A stretch of DNA of 49,963 bases from an uncultured Bacilli bacterium (GTDB lineage Bacteria; Bacillota_I; Bacilli_A; RF39; UBA660). The notes beneath the pieces are model-generated. The model was not told the origin of the DNA, searched no databases, and saw only the letters and a program-made list of their open reading frames with translations. Within the stretch, counting starts at the first letter, position 1. Every line of letters begins with the position of its first letter. Location: assembly GCA_944358405.1 (NCBI GenBank), contig CALVQX010000013.1:1-49963 (forward strand), in the 5' to 3' direction. The position numbers and the translations under genes were made by a program. Positions 1 to 6,688 of this stretch are shown here, piece after piece.

Positions 1-44
1 TCTTCAGCAGTCCATTTTTTGTGTTTTTGACCTTTACTAGCCAT
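1..44 (-). CDS. Partial IS3-like transposase OrfA (N-terminus only)
   Basis: The minus strand gives an ATG at 44 preceded by a good AAGGAG ribosome site (about 50-56). It reads MASKGQKHKKWTAEE and then runs off the window. A short Lys-rich start of the form 'KGQK..K.W..E' is typical of the helix-turn-helix OrfA of IS3/IS150-family elements in Firmicutes. Only 15 residues are visible, so the family is a guess from this start. If right, an insertion sequence lies just outside the window and its left end is near position 106. Confidence 0.4.
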   Translation of the reverse strand, partial: MASKGQKHKKWTAE

Positions 45-76
45 TTTATCATCTCCTTACTCTCATTATAACAAAC

Positions 77-110
77 AAAAAAGTGGAACATCTTTTTATG
101 TGTCCACTTT
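77..110 (-). terminator. Rho-independent terminator after the coiled-coil gene
   Basis: On the minus strand AAAGTGGA-C-ACAT pairs with ATGT-TCCACTTT (one bulged C, six-base loop) and runs into a T tract. It lies just past the stop of the gene at 144-1421. It also lies close to where an IS3 end would fall, so part of it could be an IS terminal repeat. Confidence 0.55.
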
Positions 111-143
111 TATCTTACAACTTCAAATTACTTTCTCTTTTTG

Positions 144-1421
144 TTATGCTGCTCTTTTGCTAGTTTTTGCTGTTGAAATATCATCTTGGCTTGGTTGCAT
201 TGCCTCTAACATTTCAGCCATTGTTCTGTTGTATTCTTCTGTTTCTTCGCTATATCTTTGTGCTTCTTGTTCAATTCTTGTTTTATTTTCTGCCAAAGCA
301 CGTGTATATTCCTCAAGTTTTTGAGCTGTTTCAAGTAACTGTTGCTTTTGCATTTCTGCTTCTTTTTTTCTCTCTTCTGCTTGCTTTTTCATCAACTCTG
401 TTTCTTTCTTTAACGTGGTCGCTCTTACCAAATACTCTTTTAGTTTTCCTATATCTGTCGTCATTGCCGTTGCCTTTTTCAAATCGTTACTTGTTGCATT
501 GCTTACGTCAAAATGGATTTCTGTTGTTTTTTCTTCTGGTTTTGATTCTCTTTCTGGTACTATAATTATAGTATCCTTTTTTGAGGAATTTTCCGTTTGA
601 TTTGATGCAATTGGAGCATTTTCAAAAATATCGCTATTTGTATATTTTGGAGGTTCATTAATCGGTGTAGCTATTTCTCTTTCAATTTCTGAAATAAGAC
701 TTGCCTTATTTTGTTTCTTTTCGTCTTCAGAATCTGTTTTTTCTGATGAAGCAGTAGGTACTAATTTAAATTTTTCCTCTTTTGCATCATCTCCATGAAT
801 TTTTAGAGCTGTATATTTTTTTACTTTTGCACGTCTTGTACCGTTTCTAGTTGCTTTCTTTGGCTTTTCAATAGAAGTTTCTTCCTCAATTTCTTCTCGT
901 TTTTCAGAATCTTGGACTATTGGTGTGGAAACAAGTGTTGCACTCTGTTCAATCACCGTTGGCTCTTTCACCTCTACTTTTATTGGTTGCTCTTTCGTAG
1001 AATCTACTGAATCTTGTGATTCAACAATATCTAGTTCTTTCTTTTGTTGATTATATTTATATGAAATATTATTCTTTAAAGTTTGAGCAACTTTTAAAGC
1101 CCGATGCAATTCATAATGAAATTTATTATTATCACTAAAATCTACATAAAGAATCTTGTCCTGCAAACTAGCGGTATTTGCCGTTTTTTTGGTAACCATG
1201 CGTGGAACTGATGATTTATTTTCTTCTTTACTTTGATCTGTTTGCTTTTTCTCTGAAGTCTTAATTCTATTTTGTCTAGAAACATTTTTAAATGACTCTT
1301 GTACAAATTTTAATTTCTTTGCAGCATTTTCTTCTTTCCATTCTTTTTGATACCGCTCTGCTTCCTTCTCGCTTAATTTTACCTTTAAAACCTCATCCAT
1401 ATATTCTTCTACTGTAGCCAT
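144..1421 (-). CDS. Glu/Lys-rich coiled-coil protein of unknown function
   Basis: A 425-residue hydrophilic protein with no signal peptide or membrane segment, so cytoplasmic. Residues 1-60 are charged helix. Around 90-125 is a short conserved-looking patch (DKILYVDFSDNNKFHYEL). Residues 130-310 are low-complexity Ser/Thr/Glu/Lys linker. About 325-410 is a strong heptad coiled coil rich in Lys, Glu and Gln. ATG 1421 has an AAGGAGG site at good spacing. It follows the DUF1292 gene by 16 bp and is probably co-transcribed from the promoter near 1768-1795. I do not recognise the family; it could be a structural or scaffold protein. A hairpin terminator follows it. Confidence 0.8.
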   Translation of the reverse strand: MATVEEYMDEVLKVKLSEKEAERYQKEWKEENAAKKLKFVQESFKNVSRQNRIKTSEKKQTDQSKEENKSSVPRMVTKKTANTASLQDKILYVDFSDNNKFHYELHRALKVAQTLKNNISYKYNQQKKELDIVESQDSVDSTKEQPIKVEVKEPTVIEQSATLVSTPIVQDSEKREEIEEETSIEKPKKATRNGTRRAKVKKYTALKIHGDDAKEEKFKLVPTASSEKTDSEDEKKQNKASLISEIEREIATPINEPPKYTNSDIFENAPIASNQTENSSKKDTIIIVPERESKPEEKTTEIHFDVSNATSNDLKKATAMTTDIGKLKEYLVRATTLKKETELMKKQAEERKKEAEMQKQQLLETAQKLEEYTRALAENKTRIEQEAQRYSEETEEYNRTMAEMLEAMQPSQDDISTAKTSKRAA

Positions 1422-1437
1422 AATCTGACCTCCTTAC

Positions 1438-1731
1438 TTATTGCTCTGCTTTTGCTAACTCACGTAATACATCTTTTATACGGTTCCACTCTTCTTCATT
1501 TTCTACTCCTAATAATTTAGGTTCTCCTGTAGAATCATCTATATGTGATACATATACCGTGATATTTCCATTTTCATCTTTTTCATTCTTAGTATAAACA
1601 ACATATTCTTTTCCGGTGTCTTTGAATTCAAATGCAACAACAATTTCTACTTCTTCTGTAGATCCATCTTTGGAAACTATTGTCATTTTTGTTTTCTCTA
1701 AATCTTGTTTTTGTGTATTTTCCATATCCAT
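1438..1731 (-). CDS. DUF1292 family protein (YrzB-like)
   Basis: A 97-residue acidic protein with the DUF1292 pattern: 'DGSTEEVEIVVAFEF', then a 'YVVYTKNE' strand, an Asp/Glu-rich turn, and a C-terminal helix 'EEEWNRIKDVLREL'. The family is widespread in Firmicutes (B. subtilis YrzB), small, cytoplasmic and of unknown biochemical role. GGGAGG lies 10 nt before ATG 1731; a second in-frame ATG two codons on is possible. First gene of a two-gene unit with the coiled-coil protein. Confidence 0.85.
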   Translation of the reverse strand: MDMENTQKQDLEKTKMTIVSKDGSTEEVEIVVAFEFKDTGKEYVVYTKNEKDENGNITVYVSHIDDSTGEPKLLGVENEEEWNRIKDVLRELAKAEQ

Positions 1732-1767
1732 ATAATGAAATCCTCCCTTTATTATTCATATACTTTT

Positions 1768-1795
1768 ATTTTAACATATTTTCAAATAAATACAA
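1768..1795 (-). promoter_or_regulatory. SigA-type promoter for the DUF1292 gene
   Basis: On the minus strand TTGTAT (1790-1795), a 16-bp spacer and TAAAAT (1768-1773) preceded by TGT (extended -10). It lies 37 bp before the DUF1292 start. Confidence 0.6.
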
Positions 1796-1799
1796 GTGG

Positions 1800-2078
1800 T
1801 TACTTTATTTTTTTTAGTAGAAATGTCTTGGCACCGTAATTGCAATAATCTTTTTTATAATCTTCTACATATTGAATATCATTAATTTTTGTAGCTTTTT
1901 TATTTTGACTATCATAATATCCTTTTAATCTTACTTTATCATTGGAATAATCTCCAAAGATATAATCAAACGGTTCGAAATAGTCTGTTACCATTTCTTT
2001 TAATTCTATTGGATTAACACAATTGGCATCATTTTTTAAAATTTCATATTTTTGACCATTAATTTCTATTGTTTTCAT
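1800..2078 (-). CDS. yutD: YutD family protein
   Basis: A 92-residue protein matching the YutD (DUF1027) family. It starts 'IEINGQKYEILK', then has 'DYIFGDYSNDKVRLKGYY', and ends with the family signature 'DYCNYGAKTFLLKKIK'. Small and cytoplasmic; B. subtilis YutD has no settled function. I chose ATG 2078 over the longer ATG 2090 because GGGTGAG sits correctly before 2078, and the -10 box at 2095-2100 would start transcription at about 2088, inside the longer start. In B. subtilis yutD and yunB are in the same chromosomal neighbourhood, as here. Confidence 0.88.
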   Translation of the reverse strand: MKTIEINGQKYEILKNDANCVNPIELKEMVTDYFEPFDYIFGDYSNDKVRLKGYYDSQNKKATKINDIQYVEDYKKDYCNYGAKTFLLKKIK

Positions 2079-2094
2079 ATACTCACCCATTTTT

Positions 2095-2103
2095 ATTATA
2101 ACA
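2095..2103 (-). promoter_or_regulatory. Extended -10 promoter for yutD
   Basis: TGT-TATAAT on the minus strand, 17 bp before the chosen yutD start. The -35 is poor (TTTAAG at 17 bp spacing), as is usual for extended -10 promoters. The same TGTTATAAT element recurs in the window (near 26333 and 35906). Confidence 0.55.
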
Positions 2104-2213
2104 TGTATCTTTCCAAACTTAAACTTTTAAGTTTTTATTCCTGCTTTACAGACATCTTATCTATAATCATTTATTTAGAGCTATTGTATATCTTTTCTTT
2201 TCATGTTCCAATT

Positions 2214-2990
2214 TTATTCCTCCAGTGGTAGGGAAAATTCATTGGAACTTTCTTCTAATCCAGATAGATAATAGTTTGGAACAATTCCTTGAATAATTTT
2301 AATTGTTAATGGGGCTTCTATTTCTATTGTACTGCTTTTGGACATCACCGGCATTGTAATTTTTTCTTCTATTTGAACCTGAACAGTAATTTCTACTACT
2401 AAATTGTTGATACCATAGCTTGTTATTTTAGTATTTAATTTCGCTTGCACTTGTCCTAAAAAAGACATTTTTATTGGTATTGATGGGCCTATATTTACAA
2501 ATAGCGAATTTCCTCTTAATGATCCCATAGGAATTTCACATAATACACCATTTTTTATTTTTGTAAATTTTCCCATTTTGAAACTTTCTGATATTTTTAA
2601 TGTTTCTAAATATCCATCTTCTAAATTCATTAATCTTTTTTGGATTTCTTTCGTAATTTTTCCTAATAGTTCATTCACTTTTTTTGTATTGTAATCTAAC
2701 ATTTCTATTTCATTTTTTGAGTTTTTCTTTATATCAAATAAATCATCCTCTATATTTTCTGAGATTATATCATTTACAGCAGAGTTTACAATGTTACTAG
2801 CAAATCTTTTTGCTTCTACGTTAACATAACGATATAATATAGGACTTAATTTGGTTCCTAAAATATATAATAAAAAAAAAGTGGAAAGAACTGTAGCTAA
2901 TAGAATCCAAAATAGAAATTTCTTAAAAGTTAAGGGTTTCCTATTTTTACTAATATCACATCTTCTCCTATTTTTGCTATGTCTTTCCAA
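2214..2990 (-). CDS. yunB: Sporulation protein YunB
   Basis: A 258-residue protein with a basic N-terminus, one membrane segment (about 26-45) and a large extracytoplasmic domain. 'SPILYRYVNVEAKRFASNIVNSAVN' and the later 'IPMGSLRGNSLFVNIGP' and 'IPIKMSFLGQVQAKLNT' regions are the YunB pattern (in B. subtilis a SigE-controlled sporulation gene of unclear role). The start is uncertain: TTG 2990 gives a basic N-terminus like other YunB proteins but overlaps the ylmC gene by 61 bp. No better in-frame ATG exists before the membrane segment, and AGGAGAAG near 2960-2970 points to a rare start (ATT) just downstream. Its place after sigG and ylmC fits spore formation. Confidence 0.85.
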   Translation of the reverse strand: MERHSKNRRRCDISKNRKPLTFKKFLFWILLATVLSTFFLLYILGTKLSPILYRYVNVEAKRFASNIVNSAVNDIISENIEDDLFDIKKNSKNEIEMLDYNTKKVNELLGKITKEIQKRLMNLEDGYLETLKISESFKMGKFTKIKNGVLCEIPMGSLRGNSLFVNIGPSIPIKMSFLGQVQAKLNTKITSYGINNLVVEITVQVQIEEKITMPVMSKSSTIEIEAPLTIKIIQGIVPNYYLSGLEESSNEFSLPLEE

Positions 2991-3169
2991 TTAATTTCTG
3001 TATCACTTTCTCTATTTAAAGAAAAAAAAGATTTATTTGCTTCTATTATCAATGATTCAATTGTTCCATCTTCAGAAACATTTACATCTATAATATTTCC
3101 TACATTTCTACCGTCAATTATATTAACGATATTTTTTGTTTGTAAATCGGATAAGCGCAATTGTATCAC
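2930..3169 (-). CDS. ylmC: YlmC/YmxH family PRC-barrel sporulation protein
   Basis: A 79-residue PRC-barrel protein: 'LRLSDLQTKNIVNIIDGRNVGNIIDV' (split here across the barrel strands) and 'INWKDIAKIGEDVILVKI' are characteristic of the YlmC/YmxH family. The B. subtilis ylmC gene lies shortly after sigG, and this order is kept here (38 bp gap). Its C-terminal codons are overlapped by yunB, which suggests translational coupling. Small soluble protein; role in sporulation is by family and context. Confidence 0.85.
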   Translation of the reverse strand: MIQLRLSDLQTKNIVNIIDGRNVGNIIDVNVSEDGTIESLIIEANKSFFSLNRESDTEINWKDIAKIGEDVILVKIGNP

Positions 3170-3207
3170 CTGCTTTTATTTCTATCTTATTATATTCATT
3201 ATATAAT

Positions 3208-3984
3208 TTACTTTAGAACTTTCTTTAATTGTTTAATTGCACCTTTTTCTAGTCTGGAAACTTGAGCTTGACTAATATTTAATTCTTCGGCAATTTCCAT
3301 TTGTGTCTTTCCGATCATAAATCGTTCGTCTAAGATAAACTTTTCTCTTTGATCTAGATTATCAATCGCATCTTCTAGGGCTAATCGTGTAGAAAATTCA
3401 TTGCTATTTGTTTTTTTATCTTCAATTTGATCAAATAGATAGATAGTATCTCCACCATCATTGTATATCGGTTCAAACATGCTTACGGGCTCTTTTAATG
3501 ACTCTAGGGCACTAATTACTTCTTGGGGTTCTACTAGTAATTGTTCAGCAATGATTTCTATTGATGGTTCTTCTCCGTTTTTTTGAAGATACTCATCTTT
3601 AAATTTTAAAGACTTATAGGCAATATCTTTTAAGGATCTACTGACTCTAATACTATTATTATCTCGTATATATCGTCTAACCTCCCCCAAAATCATTGGT
3701 ACTGCATACGTGGAAAACTTTACATCGTGAGATAAATCAAAGTTGTCAATTGCCTTTAATAGACCAATACAACCAATTTGAAATAGATCGTCCATATTAT
3801 CATATCTATTATTAAATCTTTTTAAAATAGATAATACCAGTTTTAAATTTCCTTGAACCAATAGATCTCTTGCGAATAGGTCTCCATCTTTTTTCTTTTT
3901 AAATAGTGCTGTCATCTCTTCATTTGTAAGAACTTCAATATCGTTTGTATTAATACCACTGATTTCAACTTTATATTTTGCCAT
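3208..3984 (-). CDS. sigG: RNA polymerase sporulation sigma factor SigG
   Basis: A 258-residue sigma-70 family factor, full length for SigG. The N-terminus 'KVEISGINTNDIEVLTNEEM' is the SigG-specific extension. Region 2 holds 'DDLFQIGCIGLLKAIDNFD' and 'KFSTYAVPMILGE'; region 3 'SRSLKDIAYKSLKF'; 'SMFEPIYNDGGDTIYLFDQI' is nearly identical to B. subtilis SigG. Region 4 helix-turn-helix is 'TQMEIAEELNISQAQVSRLE'. SigG directs late gene expression in the forespore. AGGAGG precedes ATG 3984. It follows a TtcA-like gene by 48 bp and precedes ylmC and yunB. Its presence shows an endospore programme in this organism. Confidence 0.97.
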   Translation of the reverse strand: MAKYKVEISGINTNDIEVLTNEEMTALFKKKKDGDLFARDLLVQGNLKLVLSILKRFNNRYDNMDDLFQIGCIGLLKAIDNFDLSHDVKFSTYAVPMILGEVRRYIRDNNSIRVSRSLKDIAYKSLKFKDEYLQKNGEEPSIEIIAEQLLVEPQEVISALESLKEPVSMFEPIYNDGGDTIYLFDQIEDKKTNSNEFSTRLALEDAIDNLDQREKFILDERFMIGKTQMEIAEELNISQAQVSRLEKGAIKQLKKVLK

Positions 3985-4032
3985 ATAAAAATCCTCCTAA
4001 CCATATATTGATTAGAAAGATCTTTTTTTATT

Positions 4033-4860
4033 CTATTTTTTATCATATGTTTCTAAAAAGGTCGTTTTTTTGTTTCCTTTTTTGATTGCTAAAACGGTGT
4101 CAATATTTACGTTTTCTGATGATTTGAATATATTATAGGATACGTTAGGATTTATTTTTTCTAGTTCTTTGATTAAGTTTTTTATTTCTTTTCTTTTGGA
4201 TTCTTTTTCTTTTTTGTGCACTTCTTCTGTAAATTTACATGCACAATTAATAAAAGATAGTTGATGATAGTTACAAAACTTTAAAATACTTTCTTCCTTT
4301 ATTAAATACATTGGTCTAATTAATTCCATTCCTGGGAAATTAGTGCTGTGAATTTTCGGCATCATTCCTTTATATTCTCCACCATAAAGAATAGAGAGCA
4401 GAATGGTTTCTATCACATCATCAAAGTGATGTCCTAAGGCAATTTTATTACAACCTAAACTTTTTGCTTTTGCATAAAGGCATCCTCTTCTCATTCTAGC
4501 ACATAAATAACACGGAGATCCTTTTTCTTCTTTGCTTACCACATCAAAAATATCAGAGTTAAAAATTTCAATAGGGATTCCCATCACTTTAGCATTTTCT
4601 ATAATTTTCTGTCTATTTTTTTCACTATATCCTGGATCCATGACTAGGTAAATTAGTTCAAATTTAAACTTTCCATGCTTTTGTAGTTCTTCTAAACATT
4701 TTGCCATTAGCATGGAATCTTTTCCTCCGGAGATACAAACTGCTATTTTATCATTTTCTTGAATTAATTCATACTCTCTAACTGCTTTCGTAAAGGGACG
4801 CCAGATTGTTTTTCTAAATTTGGTGATAATACTTCTTTCAATTTCTTGTTTTTGACACAT
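4033..4860 (-). CDS. ttcA: TtcA-family tRNA 2-thiocytidine synthetase
   Basis: A 275-residue PP-loop ATPase. The PP-loop is 'CISGGKDSM' (about 43-51). Then comes 'CYLCARMRRGCLYAKAKSLG' with the CxxC pair, and 'ALGHHFDDVIET'. A third conserved Cys region (CNYHQ, CAC) sits near 200-215. TtcA proteins adenylate C32 of tRNA and hold a [4Fe-4S] cluster by three Cys to insert sulfur. Slightly shorter than E. coli TtcA and with a Lys-rich C-terminal tail. Substrate position is by family only; other PP-loop thiolases of Firmicutes look alike. Confidence 0.85.
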   Translation of the reverse strand: MCQKQEIERSIITKFRKTIWRPFTKAVREYELIQENDKIAVCISGGKDSMLMAKCLEELQKHGKFKFELIYLVMDPGYSEKNRQKIIENAKVMGIPIEIFNSDIFDVVSKEEKGSPCYLCARMRRGCLYAKAKSLGCNKIALGHHFDDVIETILLSILYGGEYKGMMPKIHSTNFPGMELIRPMYLIKEESILKFCNYHQLSFINCACKFTEEVHKKEKESKRKEIKNLIKELEKINPNVSYNIFKSSENVNIDTVLAIKKGNKKTTFLETYDKK

Positions 4861-4882
4861 GATTTCACTACTTTCTTTTGTT

Positions 4883-5560
4883 TTAATCTTTGTAATAGTT
4901 TATAAACTTTTCTTTTAATTTTGCGGACTCTATTTTTTCCCAGGCTGATCTATAAATTTTTTTGGTAGTTTCTTTATCTAAAAATTGATTTTTAAAAGAT
5001 GTCATCATGCTTTTTATTGTATCATTTTTTGTCCATAAATTAAATTTTTTCTTGTTTCTTTCTAATATATATTTATAGCACCTTTCAAAATGTTCTTCAA
5101 AAGTAGTTAACTCTGGATAATATTTTATACTAGTTTGTAGTTGACGTTTTGCTAAAGTAGGAATTTCTAAATCTCTGTCGGCATCACTTACAATTTCTCC
5201 ATAAATATTTCTTGGTCTTTGATTTTGATCACCAGAGTGTTCTTCCACTGCTTCCTTCATTATTTGAATTTGTTCTGTTATAAAAAAGCGTTTTAGATTT
5301 TGATCTGCTTGTAAAATTTTTCCGGATTCTATGGCATGATTGTTTCGTTCTGTGCTAATCTTTAAAAGGCCTAAATCATGATAACAGGCGATACAGTAGA
5401 TCATATTCGGATCCACATCATAATCTTTAGCAATAATAAAAGAATGATGGATGACATAGTTAATGTGTTCTAGTCCATGTGCATATAGTTTTTTATATTT
5501 TGGGAAGATGTTTTTTTTCAAGTATATTTTTAAATCTTTATTTACTAAATCTTCGTTCAT
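4883..5560 (-). CDS. HD-domain phosphohydrolase
   Basis: A 225-residue soluble protein with a metal-dependent HD domain. 'AHGLEHINYV' (about 27-36) gives the first His, 'CIACYHDLGLL' the paired His-Asp (61-62), 'VEEHSG' further His, and 'SDADRDLEI' the distal Asp. Such proteins hydrolyse phosphoesters or nucleotides; the substrate cannot be told. It starts one base after the trmL stop, so the two are translationally linked, and is 22 bp before ttcA. Confidence 0.85.
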   Translation of the reverse strand: MNEDLVNKDLKIYLKKNIFPKYKKLYAHGLEHINYVIHHSFIIAKDYDVDPNMIYCIACYHDLGLLKISTERNNHAIESGKILQADQNLKRFFITEQIQIMKEAVEEHSGDQNQRPRNIYGEIVSDADRDLEIPTLAKRQLQTSIKYYPELTTFEEHFERCYKYILERNKKKFNLWTKNDTIKSMMTSFKNQFLDKETTKKIYRSAWEKIESAKLKEKFINYYKD

Positions 5561-5561
5561 G

Positions 5562-6074
5562 TTATTCTCTTTCTAGATAATCTGCTCCTTTATGTGGTTC
5601 TTCTTTCCATAAATCGTTGTAGTTTTGCTGTCTTAAAACTTCATATATTACAACGGCTACACTATTAGAAACATTTAAGGCTCGAACATTATCACTCATA
5701 GGAATTCTTAGGCAGTGCTTTAGATCTTTTTGCAATATTTCTTTAGGAATCCCTGTAGATTCTTTTCCAAAGATAAAATATAATTCCTTTCCTTCTTCAT
5801 TACTATAGTCAAAATCCGTATGGGGTCTTCTTCCATACCTAGTCAAATAATAATAGATTCCTTGATTCTTTGATTTAAAGTCGTCCCAATTTTCATACAC
5901 TTCATATTGCAATTTATCAATATAATTTACACCACTTCTTTTTAAATGAGCATCATCTAAACAGAAACCTAGAGGTTTGATGAGATGAAGTTTAGTGTTG
6001 GTTGCAACACAGGTTCTCATAATATTTCCTGTATTTTGTGGTATTTCAGGTTCAAATAATACAATGTGATTCAT
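5562..6074 (-). CDS. trmL: tRNA (cytidine/uridine-34-2'-O)-methyltransferase TrmL
   Basis: A 170-residue SPOUT methyltransferase. The N-terminus 'VLFEPEIPQNTGNIMRTC' carries the NTGN motif 1. 'YFIFGKESTGIPKEI' is motif 2 and 'LRIPMSDNVRALNVSNSVAV' motif 3, with the SAM-binding trefoil knot. Length and motifs fit TrmL (YibK/CspR), which methylates the wobble ribose of tRNA-Leu. It has its own ribosome site and is 23 bp after the thioredoxin-like gene in a translation/tRNA-flavoured run. Confidence 0.95.
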   Translation of the reverse strand: MNHIVLFEPEIPQNTGNIMRTCVATNTKLHLIKPLGFCLDDAHLKRSGVNYIDKLQYEVYENWDDFKSKNQGIYYYLTRYGRRPHTDFDYSNEEGKELYFIFGKESTGIPKEILQKDLKHCLRIPMSDNVRALNVSNSVAVVIYEVLRQQNYNDLWKEEPHKGADYLERE

Positions 6075-6097
6075 ATTTCCTCCTATTAAAAAGGAGA

Positions 6098-6619
6098 TTA
6101 CTCTCCTATTTTATTCATTTCAATAAATTGTGTTGCTTTTTTTATCGTTAATGGTTCTTTCTCTGAGCCTTGAAGAATATTTTGAATTTCGCCTGATTCA
6201 AATACAACTAAAGCTGGATATTCCTTGGTAAGTTTTACTTTATAAGGGTAAGTTGTATTAAAATTTTCTACGAAATCTTCTATATTTGCTTCACTCAAAT
6301 TTAAATATACAATGGAATCTTGAATTTCTTTTTGTTTTATTAATTTAGCAAAATCTTTTTCGAAATTTCTACAGTTCATGTCTTCTGATGTACACATATA
6401 AATTACAGTAGTTGGATTTTCCATGATATAATGATCTAATTCTTCTGTTGTGATTTCAGATAAAGTACCACGAATGACAGGAATTTCCATTTGACTTTCA
6501 CTATATACTTGGTAGCAATCGCAAAGATACCATGTAAGTCCAATGGTTATAAGAAATATTACTCCTAAAAGAAAATAGTTTTTTTTCGGAATCTGTCTTT
6601 CTTCTTCTTTTTGGTTCAT
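6098..6619 (-). CDS. Membrane-anchored thioredoxin-like protein lacking CXXC
   Basis: A 173-residue protein: cytoplasmic basic N-terminus, one membrane segment (about 14-32), then an extracytoplasmic thioredoxin-like fold ('PTTVIYMCTSEDMNCRNFEK', 'YPALVVFESGEI'). The usual CXXC is replaced by C-x6-C (Cys76, Cys83), so a standard redox disulfide is doubtful. It could be a structural or binding thioredoxin fold. Family not known to me; the call rests on the 'TVIYM(C)' strand and helix layout and the 'YPALVVF' cis-Pro strand. Confidence 0.6.
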   Translation of the reverse strand: MNQKEEERQIPKKNYFLLGVIFLITIGLTWYLCDCYQVYSESQMEIPVIRGTLSEITTEELDHYIMENPTTVIYMCTSEDMNCRNFEKDFAKLIKQKEIQDSIVYLNLSEANIEDFVENFNTTYPYKVKLTKEYPALVVFESGEIQNILQGSEKEPLTIKKATQFIEMNKIGE

Positions 6620-6688
6620 CTGATCACTCCTTATCTATCATTATTTTATCACAAAAGATTTTTTTTTAATACTTAAAAAGTAAAATTC

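Noticed and set aside
144-1421. Plus-strand reading frames across 100-600 and in many other genes
   Set aside because: They are hydrophobic or low-complexity shadows of Lys/Glu-rich minus-strand genes, with no ribosome sites.
2101-2213. Small RNA or terminator after yunB
   Set aside because: Only a weak AT hairpin (AAACTT/AAGTTT) with a two-base loop; not convincing.
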